Part shown: positions 10,881 through 24,295 of the stretch, one piece after another | Layout: each line of letters begins with the position of its first letter | Numbering within the stretch: position 1 is the first letter of the stretch | Program-made: the position numbers and the translations under genes | Notes under the pieces: generated by a model | Told to the model about the DNA's origin: nothing | Seen by the model: the letters and a program-made list of their open reading frames with translations, nothing else | Databases searched by the model: none | From: Callipepla californica brunnescens | Lineage: Eukaryota; Chordata; Aves; Galliformes; Odontophoridae | Assembly (NCBI GenBank): GCA_023055505.1 | Contig: JALIRH010000002.1 | Coordinates: forward strand, 21,514,437 to 21,578,436 | Length of the DNA stretch: 64,000 nt | Reading direction: 5' to 3'

Positions 10881-12581
10881 TATTTTTAATAAGGGAGATG
10901 TGATAGTGCTTGTGAGCAAACCATTGCAGCTTGGTTATCTATAGTAATTAACCCTTACTTTCACATCATACAGATTGAAAATGGCTGTCTGATTCTAGGT
11001 GGAATGGCTGCTAAGGTACTTGTGCATCAGCCTCAGTAAGTACTTGGATGCAGGATGACTCTTCAAAAAGGAAAGCTTTTCTCCTAACAGCATGCCTATA
11101 GAAGGCATTCCTGGTTACAACTGGTGACAGTTTGGGGGATGCTTTTAAGCTATAAATAAAAGTTGACAAATATTTTGTTTAACTGAAAAGACAATATACT
11201 TTTGAAAACTGTAGAAAAGGTCATATGGAAAAGGGTACATTTGTTTACATGTGCACTTTTTTTTTAATAACTTTTGCATGCAGCACAGAACTAGAAAGAA
11301 AAGAACACTTTTTGGGTAGCATTGCATTATAATAGGTTTTCCTAGAATGCTGCCAGCAAAAACTTTGGTTTTGGGCTTCAGCGACACAACCCAATTGTTG
11401 TATCTCCTACCCAAGCTGCTGGAGCTGTGTTATTTGCTGTGGGGCCCGCTGCTGGAATGTATTTATTTTATGATGGGAATGCAACCCTTTATATTTGGAA
11501 AGTATGACATTCAGTTACGTCACTGTGTCCGGGGATTGGGATTAGTATATTATTTTATAAATAAAGGAGACAAAGTTCAGGAGTCATTGTACTTGTTTAT
11601 ACCAATATGGCTTTATCTAAAGATGGGGAAAATGTGCAGCAGTTCAACTTTCCTTTATCGCCCCAACTCGTTCTCTTTGCTAGTTTTACAAAGAGCATGT
11701 CCTATTTTAATCAGTTTCTCCAAAGTGGAGTAAATAAATAACTTGCCTAATTTACCTGCATTTCTGTCTCCAAAACACATCATGAGTTTAACAGCAGGAT
11801 CTCATCCCTTCCTTCAGCCTATGGAGGCATTGCTGCAGTGTCCTGTGGGGCAACTCACAGTAACTCCATCCAAAGACTCACAGATAGCAGGGCTTCCAGG
11901 ACAACAAAAAAAATCCACTTTTCTTAGAATTTTTACCACGTCTTCAGTCCTGAAGGCTTTTAGGCTCAATGTATTTTTCCCTTGCTGCTGCGATGTACCC
12001 TGACTGCCCATGCTCTTGCCTGCAGCAGATCACAGCTGGGTCCCATTCTTCCACCACAAATCTCCGACAAAGTCCCCTGCTCTCAAGGAATCTATCATGT
12101 CTGTGGTTTCATGCTGACAGGGACACAACATAAGTGCTGTGGCTGCTAGCTAACCTGTGGCTGGGGCACAGGGCACTTCTCAGTGTTTCTGGCCATTACA
12201 TCGACTCTCAAAGGAAAAATAAAAAAGAAGCTCCCTCATTAATAAACAAAAATAAAAAAATCCAAGCCTTCCCAAATATTCTCTTTTTCTTCATATTTCC
12301 TGCCTGCTAGGACTTCACTCCCAGTGTTCTGAGGGCTTATTTAGTGCAGTCCTGCTCTGGCTCCTTCTCAGTTCATTCTCTTCTGGTAGCTAGACAAAAG
12401 GTCTCACCCAGTCTTAACCCTCTGCCTGTACCAGGCTGCTGCTCCTGGCCTTCTTTCCAGGGGACAAATTCAGTTTTCTCAGGGCTTCTGGAAAGGGAAA
12501 AAAACAGTACTTGTTATTCTTCCTTCCCACTGTGTTTCTCCAGAAGCCCTAGATAGCTGCAAGTACTTTGAGGAGCAGCAC
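10881..12581. other. Intergenic sequence, no gene seen
   Basis: AT-rich unique DNA immediately downstream of CDH17. Open frames up to 128 codons (for example 11347-11733) have no recognisable domain. A T run lies at 11257-11266. Confidence 0.7.
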
Positions 12582-12947
12582 ATAGAATCATAGAATGGCT
12601 TAGGTTGGAGAGGATCTTAAAGGTCATCTAGTTCCAATCTCCTGCCATGGGCAGGGCTGCTTCCCAACAGCTCAGGCTGCCCAAGGCCCCATCTAACCTG
12701 GCCTTGAATGCCCCCAGGGCTGGGACATCCACAGCCTCTCTGGGCAGCCTATGCCAGAGCCTCGCCACGCTCTGTGTAAAGACTTTCCTCCTAACACCTA
12801 ATCCAAATCTTCCCTCTTCTAATTTAAAGCCATTCCTTCTTGTCCTCTCACTATCTACCCACGCAAAAAGTCAGTCTCCTTCCTGCCTCTCCTGCTTGTA
12901 AGCTTCCTCCAAAATCTGGAAGGCTGTAATGAGGTCTCCCTAGAGAT
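12582..12947 (-). mobile_element. CR1 LINE 3' end, about 365 bp
   Basis: It begins on the + strand with agaatcatagaatggcttag, the reverse complement of the CR1 terminal octamer repeats. It continues with the complement of ORF2 C-terminal codons (ggccttgaatgcccccaggg, gcctctctgggcagcctatg). It ends near gaggtctccctagag. 5'-truncated copy. Confidence 0.93.
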
Positions 12948-15900
12948 ATAGTAGGGCTCCTTGCCCTAGTGGATTACAGTTTGCTCTGAACTCCAGTTTT
13001 AAGAAATGAACACTTCTTTCTGAGATCCTCAAGTTCTTGTTTTTTGGTCACTGCATCTTCCAGAGTTTCACTGAAACCTCTCGGAAAGGATGAACAACAC
13101 GTAACTATACTTGTAAATGTATAAAGATGAAGACAGCGCAGAAAGTAGAATTTAGAAAAAAACCCTAAGTGAAAGTATTCTGACATTGAACACAATATTT
13201 TCTTGAAAACAACATTGAAATATTGTCCAACATTCATTTTGACTGCTTGAATAGTATGCCTGACTGGCATACATATATGATCACCTACAGAGAAGAAGGT
13301 TCTGCAAGCATTAGAACGGAATGAGTTATTGAAATGCATGATATGTAAAAAAAAAGAGTGAAGAAGCTAAATCTCCACAAAATATTAGGGCCACCTTATA
13401 AACTGATAGCAGAAGAACACATTTTGATTACTTTGGACTTCAGTTACATCCTTCTTGCCAATAACAACATCCCACAAGTCCAGTGATGAAATCTGCTGAG
13501 AACATGTCTTCTGGCGCCGTTCCTTCCCATGGCTCCTCCTTTAAGTATGAAACATTTCATTACGAGGTTCACAGATAGCAAAAGATGCAGTGCATTCTGA
13601 TTCTTTTCTACAAGATTAAAGACTTATCAGAGTTTTGACTATCTCCAGGCTTAATGACACACATTAATTAAACTGTCATTACGCCTGTTCTTCAAACATT
13701 TCATAAACACTAACTTGAAAAAGTACAAAGAAAAAATTTATCTGGATTTACAGGATGAATGCCACGGAACAGCAGCTCCTAGAAAAAAATAACAGTTGTA
13801 AATCCATGCTTTGAAATCTAGTTCACCAGTTCTTCTCTCACAACTGAACACACAGGTCTGCATCCACCCCATACAGTGCTGACTTTTGCCTATCAGTGAG
13901 GGACAGAGATAAGAAAGCCCCCACGGGGAGGGATGGAGCCATGGGCTAGAGGAAGAACAGATGCCTATGGTGTGTGACAATTGCAGGGAGAAGTGTGTCC
14001 TTTTGCTTGTGAAACAGCTCCGCAGTGAGGTGTGCTGTTACATTGACACCTGTTGTGTGGCTAGAGGTCACTTAGGTGGGACTAGGAAGCTGAGAACAAG
14101 GGGAACTGGCTTTGACTGGTGCTCTTCCATGCCCACTGTGTAGCAGCTAACCTGAGATGCACCCCACTAGGAGTTGGGAAGAACTAACATTAAGAGAACA
14201 AGCATACTTTTATTTTGGGCATCATTTCCCCTAGATTCACCAGAACTGGGAGCTGAAATTAGCTAATTGTGCAAACTAGAACAAGGAGCTGCATAATCCA
14301 TTCCTTCTAGACACTAGAGATGAGTGTCAAGGATCATTGGCTAGGAAAACACTTCCAACTGTTTAATTGTATATTCCAAAAGCAAAACAGAAGATAAAGA
14401 CAGGGACTTAGATTTGAACCAGTTGCTGAACAGCGTGTTCCTCCACTGATAACAGAAAACCACTTAGGGAGATGAACCAGCTGAGCCTGTTCAGTGTACA
14501 GCCTAGAGGCCAGAGATAGGCAAGGAATACAATTGCAAAAGGATGTCATGCTCAAGGGGAAGAATTCTCATGTGTTTGTAGCTGGGATGACAACTATTAT
14601 TGCTATGCTATTACGGCATGTGTACTTTACATCCAGTTCATTCAGTTATGGCATCAGTATCATAAGAGAACTCCACTCACCATTCCCAAACCATTCTGTA
14701 AGATGTATGTTAAGGCTGAATATGGTCAAGAAATGTATTTCCACAACTCCCTATTCCAGCACACTGTGTCTCAGGACTAGCATCTAACTTGCAAGCACTC
14801 TAGGGAAGTGTAACTCTAGCATATCTGCTGAGTTACAACTCTGGAAAACTTCTCAGTGGGGTTGTAAGAGTAGAAATTTCAGACAGATGAGCAGACAAGT
14901 AGGCACTGGTGTCGTGTGTGTTGGGTTGCATCACACTGTTCCATCTATGCAGAATTGATGGTGGGAAGCATCAATGGATGGAAGAAATATCAAGCAAAAC
15001 TTGCTGCACTCTAAGCCTCAGCTGGGGACTTTCATGACTGACTGTATCTGTTGCGCTCAGTTAATCTGAGCCATTACTGCACCACCTGGAAAGAGGAATT
15101 TCAGGATGGAGATACATCCTTCAAGGCCTGCTGGCTGCAGAATCAGCAGCAAGGGCAGTGTCTTCCGGAGCTGGGGCACTTCCAGGTGCCACTCTGTTAA
15201 GCTCCTTTTCCTGGTGGCTGCTGCCTGACTGAGATGAAACCTGTTTTTCTTTCACTTTTGGCCAACATCTGAAAGGCTGTGTGTTTTTTTTTTTTTCTTG
15301 CCCTTTGGATAACTCTGCTGATGTTAAAATCTACTCTTATGAAACTTTTTCCATTTCTCCAGGAAATATTTTGTGTTAATACATTCTTATTGATTTTATC
15401 TGCCATGCATTTTGCCAAGTCTAATTTTTAGAGCCTTGCATTTATTGTCTTAGGCCCCAGTTGAGAAGTGTTTTGCTGGGCTCCTTTCTTTTTCCATGAT
15501 GCACAGTGCACTTTTTCAGTCAAGGCATGGCCAGGAGCAGCTTGGTATTGCTGTGTCTGTCAGGCTGGCAGTGGGTCTGGCAGGGACAGGGTGAACAAGC
15601 ATAAGATAAGGCAACTTACTGCACACTCACAACAGGGAACTGAAGCCAAAAGAGAGCTGAATGATGAGCAGCTGAGATAAGGTGGGAATGAGAAGGGGAG
15701 ATGTGGGAAGCATGAGGCAGTGACTGTGTTTGCAACTGCTTTGGGCACGTGGTATCATGTACTTGTCAGATGCTTTGTACTGACAAGTACTTAGTTATAA
15801 ATATGTATTTTAGGAACATTTGGGATGCTTGCAGATTTGTCACCTCCTAAACTCTATGAGCTCTCTGACCATGCATGCAATGGCGACACCTGGGGCAGGG

Positions 15901-18900
15901 GAACTGTGATGTCATAGTGTCACAGTGTCCCCTGCCCACATCACTCCTGAGCTGGGCTCTTGTTTGCTCTTCAGACAACTGCCCATATTCTTGCTTCATT
16001 TCCTGAAGTCCTGAGAGCAATGGGCTGCAGTTACTAAAGAAAGTGTTTTCTGCCCCCATGTGTAAAAAAGCAAGACCAGACGAGAGATGCTTTCTCAGTC
16101 TGTTTGTGAAGTTTCACCACCTGCAGAGCCTGCCTCCTCTTCTCGGCTGGGCTGAAGCCACCATGGGGCTCCTCACATACTGCTTGCATGATGACATCCC
16201 CAGCTCTGACAACAAAGACAACTCTGTGTGCACCAACCAGTGGTAAGATGGTGTCCCAAGGGGATGGTGACCGGGCAGAGGCTGAGGGGCACCCAAGGGC
16301 TCTGCTCAGAGGGCAGGAGCTGGCCAGAGGTGCAAGGTGTGAAGGGGCTGTGACCATGTGGAAAATATGCAGTTAGCAGCAATGTTGGGAAGTGTTATCA
16401 CAGCCGGAGAAGTTGTGGTGATAGCCAATTTCCTAGAGTATTTGGAGTGCACGATAGCTTGGACATTTAAATATTATTGACACTTGCAGCCTCCAGAGCT
16501 TATTTAATGTGAAGGGGCCTATCACCCAGCCCCGGCCTGCCTTTGATGTGCATTCCTGCATGCACACGTAGCACATTCATTTCCTTTTGCAGTGTTTTCC
16601 TTTGCTGCTAGAAAGCCCCTAGGCCTCTCAGAGGGGCATGTGGCTATTAAAACAGTGTCAGTTGTTCTCCTATCACTGAGAGCCTTAAACAAACTCTGTT
16701 TTTCTCTGCTCTGTGTACCAGCTTTTTACCGTGGTCAGAGAGTCCTAAATTCCCACAGTGAAAGCTGTGGCTTCTCTTCAGAAATCTACCATTACCACTG
16801 TAACTGTTCAAAATGTTTGCCTGAAAACTGAGATAATTGCAACATCCACTGTGCAGTCCTGATAACCTTATAGTATAGAACAGGGCTTCTCTCTCTGAAA
16901 CCACGCCACAAGGGCACATTATACGAGGAACACAATGAGGTGCATGTACAACTCAATTATATTCTGAAGATGCTGTTAAGGTGCACAGATTTGCACATGG
17001 TAATGTTGGCTGGAGTTAATCTTAGAAAAGAAGTGTTGCCATAAATTTCTTCTGTAAGAAAAGCCCTGGAAAAAATAATATGTAGGAGAAGCGTTTCTCA
17101 GGCATCATACTGTTCTCTGTGCCACCTCTACTTGAGCCATTCTTGGTTTTCATGCAATGTTCCCAGCAGCATAACTACAGCAAACTTGTCAGGGGCATCA
17201 CTGTTTCTCAAGTGTACCACTATGCCTTCTGAAGGTGATGACACAAAAGATAGGCAAACACATTGCCACTACTGTTCATTAATTACCAGGAGTTTGGAGT
17301 GGACCAGCTGAAACTGGAGGAAAGCTAAAGTAGTAGGAAGCAGAAATTTAGGTTTGCATTCAAAAAGACTGGGATCAAAGCCAGAGTGCCATCATCTGGC
17401 CAATGCACAGGCCCATGGTTGAGGGACAGGTTATGATTCAAAAAATCAATGAGCCCTGAGCACAGTGCGTGCAAAAGGAATGAAGATATACAGTCATGGC
17501 CGTGGGCTTCTGCTTCTGTATCCTAAGAACATTTGGGTATCCTGATGGAGGATGCAGGTCTCCCGTAGGTCCTGGGCCACAACTAAAAGGCTCAGGCAGG
17601 CATCTTAGACACTCTAGGGGAGGGCATGTATCAGATCATGAAGGGGCTGTCTTCTGCTGATGTCCAGAAAGAACCCACAATGCCATAAGCCTTCCTAGAC
17701 TGTAAATATGAAGGCTTGTGGCAGGGTCTTCTGGGGTTTAGGATGTTCAACTCTTCATGACCCAAGACAAGGACTAATGGAGGAGTGAACTGAGGAGGGT
17801 GTGAGCAAAGAGAAAGGGTTAAGCAGTGAAATATGGCAGTCTTTCCTGGACTGCCAAAGAAATGGGCAAGGAATCACCAACGAATGTTTCAGAGACTTCT
17901 CACACAGCTATCAGCTGGAAGATTAGGAGCTTTCAAGGAGGAGCAATTCAGAAGTTCTTGGTATGATGGCTTATCAGCGTTGCTGCACTGGGGAATCCAT
18001 CAGAGACAGAAAAGCAGAATGGAACCCCCCCATTTGATGAAGAAATACTCCAGAAAGTGAAGGTGTGGAGGCCATCATCCAGAGCAAGTATGGTCAAGAT
18101 CTGGGTGTACACCACATCACTTTGGTGAAAGATTGAGAAGGCAGTGGTGTTATCTTAAAGTGATTTTCATTGCAGGGGAGTAATGGACAGAATTATGTAG
18201 ATGAATTTGAAAATAATTTTTAGAAGACTAAGGATTCGCCACTGAAAATAAGAAGTGAATATGTATCTCAGCCTGAATTGCCATGATTGGCATCACAGGG
18301 AACCAAATGCTCTTTTCAAGTGAAAGATTCCTGCATAGAGGACCTCAGACTCCCAGGGCAGCATTCAGCCAATACAGGTGGTTCAGAGAGAGTTTCTGAA
18401 GGCAACATCACTGAAGTCTGGGAGAAACCAATGGGTGTGGGCCTCTATGAGCTGATGTGATCTTGGCTACTGCATGAGTCAATAGATATTTGGATCTCAG
18501 GCCAAAAATTACTCCCACCTCAGTATTTCCAACCCAAACTGTACCTCCAGAAAGAAATCTCATGTTTTTAAGATACTGCAGTATTAAGTTAAACCTTGGA
18601 TGGCTGTTTCTGTCTGTCAAGGTAGAGCAGATCTGTTTGAGGATTTTTCTCTGGCTCTCCTACATGGATAATTCCATTGGAATGACCTCTCTAAATGGTA
18701 CATTTTTTTTCACTGTTGCAACTGGGAGGTCTCAGAGCAGTATAACTTGCATTTTACCTTTGCAGGGTGTTTGCCTTACTATTTTGATTACTTGGTTGAT
18801 AAGAAAGTTACAGAAATCTAAACAGTGAAAAGGACCACACCACTGCTTTGATAGTGTGGCTTAAACTGCAGTCAGAAGCACCTACCCCCCACAAAGAGCT

Positions 18901-20630
18901 CTGCTGAGTTTCCACATGTGTCCACACGAGGATGAGGTAACCATCTGCTTCAGCAGCTCTAAAGCAGGATGGCTTTGCCTGGAACATTCAATCAGTGACA
19001 TTTGAAGAGGGGTCACTCACTTGAAAAGCCTCTGAGGAACCTGTAATGTAAACCAACAAAAAAGCAAGCACTTTTAAATCATTTGGAGCAGTAAGCAAGA
19101 TCCCAGTTTCACAGCAAAAATCCAGATGAGGAACATCTATGGTCCCTTGGAAGAAGTTATGCAGCTCAGAAATACCATGACTGTCACTTTTTTCTGATTA
19201 GATAAACAGATTATTTTAACAAAAAATGTTCCAGGGCACAGGAAACATGAGGATAACACTAGGCTTCCAAAAAACAAAGTGATTATTTTCTCATGTCAGT
19301 TTAGATAGATATAATGTTAAAACATTATGGATAAAATCCTGGAGTATTATTGGAGTATTTAAAGATATTTGGGTATTTCAAGAAATTAAAACATTCATAT
19401 CAATAGAATATGGTCTTCCATTCACTGCCCTGAAAGCCATCTCAAAGTTAAGATCTGTGCCTTCTGTTGTCTCTGAAACCATTCATTTCTGAAGAGCAGG
19501 AGGTACAAATTCTCAGATTTGAATTGATTTAGAATTCTGTGGTTTACATAAATAACATAAAGCCTGGACTTGTCCTTGCTGGAGAGGCTAACTAAGGGAT
19601 TTCCTTGGCTGCATGTAGCCCCACCTGGTGCAGCTCACAGAACAGAGGGAAAAAGGCAAGCAGTGACACTGGAGGCAGACGGGACATGCAAAATAGCAGA
19701 CATCAGCATGAGAAGGGGAGCAGAAAAAGGGCATTATAGTTCACAAATGTATTCTTATGAGAAAGGTTTAGACATGCTGAATCACTGACAGATTTGTGGA
19801 AGGATTACAGACTCTATCTTCATAACTGCTATCAAGTAGTACTAACATTTGAAATACAAGTATTTCAGCTAAAAGAGCATCTGCAGAGGTTGAGAGAAAG
19901 TGATAGACTCCATGATAGACTTGAGGATAGATGAAAAAATTAGATATAACAGAGCGTAGGCAGTAATGATTAGCAGAAATAAAATAAAAAAAAATCAGTA
20001 TTTCTAAGGTGAGAAATAATTAAGGAAGAAAAAAAAATCTGACTAAGGAAATCTATGGATAATGTAAGATCCTCAGGAGTCAGACAACAGCATGGAGGAA
20101 TGTGTCTTACCCAGGCGAAGCATAAAGCCTGATGTAGCAGAGGCATGGTGAAACAGCAAAATATTGTGGATATTGAGGGGCATGTGCTCATAATAAAAAT
20201 ATAAATAAAGACATATCACTGACATACAGCTCTGTGAGTGTGCACTAGTGAATGTAGAGACTAGTGAAAGATAAAGACATAGAAGGGATAAAGGAATATA
20301 TTTCTGGGAAGGGCATTCAGGGAAAGGTTAAAAATAAGCCATGCTTACAGCTGGAAACTTGTCTTAGGTGTCCTGAATTAAATTTAGATTTGTCTAACAG
20401 TCTCTAATGTTGAGAGAAATGCCATCAGCAATGATGTAAATCAATGATGCAAACTTGGAAGGCATGTGGTTTGCTTGTAGTGATCTCAGTAAGTGAAGTG
20501 GAGATCTTGTAGCAGAGTATGATCTCAGTCATCAGTCTGAAGCAAACTATAAAGGTTGAGGATGTGGTGACTCAAATGGATGCGGTTGTGTGAACATGCT
20601 TCAATTTTCCCAGCGTGAAGAGCAAACTCT
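12948..20630. other. Intergenic sequence, about 7.7 kb, no gene seen
   Basis: Unique sequence without a clear repeat family. Open frames of 60-121 codons are scattered on both strands (for example 12974-13339 minus, 16034-16357 minus, 18490-18828 plus) and have no recognisable domains or splice-linked partners. A T-rich run lies at 15282-15297. The stretch at about 15.9-16.4 kb is locally GC-richer but is not CpG-rich to the eye. Confidence 0.6.
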
Positions 20631-20678
20631 ACTGTGGCCTAGATGCGAGGCAGACTGTGGCCTAGATATGCGAGGCAG
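20631..20678. repeat. Tandem duplication of a 23/25-bp unit
   Basis: Two adjacent copies start with actgtggcctaga and end with gcgaggcag. They are 23 and 25 bp long and differ by a two-base indel (gatgcg against gatatgcg). Confidence 0.9.
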
Positions 20679-21049
20679 AAGGTGCCTTCAAAAAGTTACT
20701 GAACAAACAATGGCAATACTATTTTAGACTTCAGCTAGTGGGAGGAAATTACAAAATGCACGATTATAAAATATAACTGTAGAAATAACATTCAAAGTTT
20801 AAACTTCCTGGACAGATTGCCAAAGATAGGCTCGTAAAGCAAGCCTACAAGTCCTAAAGCACAAGCTTTGGTAAAATACACAAAAAGTGGTGAAGCTGAA
20901 GAACTGAAGAACTCAGCATTGAATGAGGAGTAATCTTGGAATTTCTTTATGTCAAAGATATAAAAACTACTTGTAGAGAGATAGTAACTTATGGTGAAGC
21001 ACTCCAGATGAAATCTGAAGTTATGAGTTAAGACCAGTACTCTGACCTC

Positions 21050-22060
21050 AGACATGACTTTAAGGAACAAATACTACTTATAAGAAAGAATAATTAAAGA
21101 CGGAATGAAATAAAAGACAACATGGATTTACGTTTAATTATCTCAGACTGATAGAAGAATGAAAGATGACAGATTTAATTCCATTGAGTGTCAGCTGCTG
21201 TTTTGATACTCTATCAAATGGGAAATGATTAATATAATTAAGGAAGGTGGAACATAGAACCAGGATTAAAAAGCATTCCCAGGTTTCACAAGGAGGAGAC
21301 AAAATGAGACCGTGCTGAGAAGGACATTGCTGGGAGTAAGAACACTGTCAGTAGAGTTTGTCCAAATTCAGTTTCGGTTCCACCTAATTAAATATTTTCC
21401 TTTGGGACTCCAAGGAGAAGTGTAGTTTTACCACTGACATTTGCTGGAGATACAAAATAGCAGTGTTGAATACAGAGCAGTATCAGAGTACCACAGAGAA
21501 ACAGAAGTGACACTGAGAAATTAGTAACAGAAGCTGGTTGAAAATTAATAACATGAAGGGCACCGTCACTTGGGGATCAGAAATAATTTCTGCCATATCT
21601 GAAACAATGAATGGGAGTGGCAGGGGGAAAGGTCTGCTGTATCACTGTGCTTCTGGATGAGCAGGAGCCTGTTGCAACACAGCTTGAGAAAAGCAAATAT
21701 GTGCCCAGCGCATATTGGAGGAAGTAACTTTCACTGCAGACAGCACAGTGTGACTGTGGGTCTCCAGGATGCTGTAAGACCTCACCTGAAGTGCTGTGGA
21801 CACCTGAAGTGCTGGGCATCTCCTGTCGAGAATGAGTAATTTAAATGGGAGCAGATGCAGAGTGGGGAGGAGAATGGGCTCAACCATGCAGGAGGGAGTT
21901 GGGCTGGCTTAGCAGGGGAGAGAGAAGGAATACAAAGGGGTTCTATAAATACTTCAAGAAAGAGTAAACACCAGGAGAAGAAAAATAGCTATATAAGGGA
22001 AAGTGGCATCAGATGGGATTCTAAACTAGCTACAAAAAGTATTTGTGTAGAAGATAGAAC
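21050..22060 (+). mobile_element. Old, highly diverged CR1-like LINE copy
   Basis: Several phrases fall in the order expected of an old CR1 ORF2. They are acaacatggatttacg (21119 on), a ttttgatactctatcaaatgg block (21202 on), tttgctggagatacaaaata near 21440 (place of the F/YADDTK codons), agacctcacctgaagtgctg (21777 on, place of RPHLEYC) and ctataaatacttcaagaaag (21943 on). Stops and indels occur throughout. The limits are approximate, and the region from 20.7 kb may belong to the same element. Confidence 0.55.
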
Positions 22061-22382
22061 ACAGTCTTTATGACTCAGAAAAGCAAAATTGTAGCACAAC
22101 CTCTTAGGAGAAGCTGTGAAACAAGAAATCTGCCTGTTGTTATGGTTCAGAAGGACCCCTGTGTAGCATTATACCTGCCAGGATTGCCTGAACAGGAGAC
22201 TGCACGTGCTGCTCCCACTGGAGGAGGTGGTTGGAGGTCCCCAGTTCTGGTGGGGTCCCAGACCATGGTTCATGTGTCTGAGTGGACAGTCTGATTTCAT
22301 CGGTGGTCTGCAGTTCTCCCTTGTCCACAAGTTAAACTTTTTTTTTGTGTGTGTGTGTGTGTAAACCTAAAAGCACTCATTT
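22061..22382. other. Intergenic sequence between CR1 copies
   Basis: Unique sequence with a T run followed by (GT)8 at 22347-22362. No gene seen. Confidence 0.7.
22347..22362. repeat. (GT)8 microsatellite
   Basis: Eight GT units directly after a short T run, just upstream of a CR1 3' end. Confidence 0.95.
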
Positions 22383-22567
22383 GGAGAGGCACTGGCACAG
22401 GTTGTCCCATCCCAAAAGCTGCGATGCCCCACTCCTGGAGATGTTCAAGGCCAGGTTGGATGGGGTCCTCAGCAGTCTGATCTGGTGGGAAGTGTCCCTC
22501 CAGTCACAGGGAGTTGAAATGAGATAATCTCTAATGTCCCTTTTAACCCAAGCCATTCTGTGATCCT
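22383..22567 (+). mobile_element. CR1 LINE 3' end, about 185 bp
   Basis: It reads aggcactggcacaggttgtc, then ctggagatgttcaaggccag and gttggatggggtcctcagca (C-terminal ORF2 codons). It ends with cccaagccattctgtgatcc, the CR1 3' terminus. 5'-truncated. Confidence 0.93.
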
Positions 22568-23771
22568 GCAATCTGGAGCTAACAGTGCCTCTCCCTCCAG
22601 TCCTGTTTTCACTGTGTAATTTGTTTCTCCCGTTTGAATGAGAAGGTCTCCACATCAGCCTGTCATACCGTATGCATTACTATGCACATTATACAATTAT
22701 ACTACACGTAACTGCCAATGATCCCATTTGATGGTAGAAGAACACTTTCCCTTCATTGTATTCTCTTTTAAGTATTGCCATTACTCTTAACTGCCAGGAA
22801 CATGTGTACCCTCACAAACTATACAGTACTGGCTTCTTCCAATGGAAGATTAACTATGTTTAAGTTGCAAAAGAATCATGTTTCCACAGGTTACACGTTA
22901 TATAATAAAGCTATAAGCTGTGCATGGTTTTGCAATCTATTTTTCTTGTAGCAGAAAATGTCTTCAGTAGTACAGTGGGTGAAGAATAACAAAAACAGGC
23001 TACAATTTGGGAGTAAATGAAACAAAACATAAAGTGGATTAAGTGCTACCATCACTCCATCGCAGACATGCAATTAGGAGAACTGCTTCGTTTAAAAACA
23101 CCAAAATCTTTTTGAAGTTTCAACTTGGATGGAGCTAATCTGCACAGGAAGCAATCATTTTTCTCTCTGTCTATGTAAATGTTGTTCTTAACGTTTCAGC
23201 TCCCTTAGAGCCTTTTAAAGAAAAGGCACTTCTGGGCAATGGGCAACTATAAACTCTTTGTCTTGCACAGCAATTTATGTGTCCAAAACCCTGAGTTTGC
23301 CCTCATGTTCAGAGCACTAGATATCGAGGTATTCAGGGCTTGATTTAGATTCATGCGGTGTGCATCGTTTTGGTGTGAATTGAGGGACCCCACAATCAGG
23401 ATGGATAAGAGAGCCATGTTCCTGTCTCTAGCCATTCTTCACAAGCTGAAACTCTTCCACTTCACCTTGAGATAAAAGTGGGGCTTTCCTGAGATTTCCT
23501 GGAGAAACAAAATCAGGAACCAGCCCAGTACAGACTACCTTCCTCACAGCAGCCCCACAGTCACCATGCAGGAGATACATCCAGAGGCTCTGCCCTTACC
23601 CTACTCTTGTTGCACAGCTGGGCAATGGGGGGAATTCCTTTACTGATAGTATATGGGCAACTTGGGATTCACAGGGCACAAGCAAAAAAAAAAAAAAAAA
23701 GACAAAATCAGTGCTTGTGGGAAGTAAACAAGTTGCACCAGTCAGAGAAAGATTGGAGAGGCACTTCATAC
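22568..23771. other. Intergenic sequence, no gene seen
   Basis: Unique AT-rich sequence ending with a 17-base A run at 23684-23700, about 70 bp before a minus-strand CR1. No gene recognised. Confidence 0.65.
23684..23700. repeat. A17 homopolymer
   Basis: An uninterrupted run of 17 A bases. It is not the tail of a recognised element, since CR1 elements do not end in poly(A). Confidence 0.9.
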
Positions 23772-24295
23772 ATCACAGAATCACAGAAATGTGGTTGGAA
23801 GGGACCTCCAGAGATCATCTAGTGCAACCCCCCTGCAAACCAGGCTCCCTACAGCAGGCTGCACAGGTAGGCGTCCAGGTGGGTATTGAAGGAGACTCTA
23901 TAACCTCCCCGGGCAGCCTGTGCCAGTGCCTCACCATGAAGTTCCTTTGCATATTAGTAGGGAACTTCCTATGTTAAGGTTTATGGCTGTTTCCCCTTGT
24001 CCTGTCCCCACACACCTACACTTAAGATATTAATAAACATTAATAAGATCACCTCAGAGTCTTCTTTTCTCAAGGCTGAACAGACCAGGTCTCTCAGCCT
24101 TTCCTCATAAGAGAGGTGTTCCAGGCCCTTTCTCATTTTCATGGCTCTCTGCTGGACTCTTTCCAGGAGATCCCTGTCTTTTTTGTACTGGGGAGCCCAG
24201 AACTGGACACAGTACTCCAGGTGAGGCCTCACCAGGGCAGAGTAGAGGAAGGTCACCTCCCTTCACCTGCTGGCTGTGTTCCTTTTAATGCAATA
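23772..24295 (-). mobile_element. CR1 LINE 3' end, about 520 bp, with ORF2 C-terminal codons
   Basis: It starts on the + strand with atcacagaatcacagaaatg, the complement of the CR1 terminus. Read on the minus strand, a frame at 24256-23981 encodes [19 protein letters not shown] and LERVQQRAMKM, characteristic of the region after the CR1 reverse transcriptase. The sequence closely resembles the long + copy at 47.07-47.6 kb, so both probably belong to one subfamily. 5'-truncated near the codons for the CIKKLW segment. Confidence 0.95.

Noticed and set aside
22070..22340. Possible LTR or second element between the old CR1 and the CR1 tail at 22383
   Set aside because: No terminal TG...CA repeat pair, primer-binding site or repeated partner sequence was found in the window.
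23684..23700. A17 run considered as the tail of a processed pseudogene or LINE-1-like insert
   Set aside because: No coding similarity precedes it on either strand, and CR1 elements do not end in poly(A).
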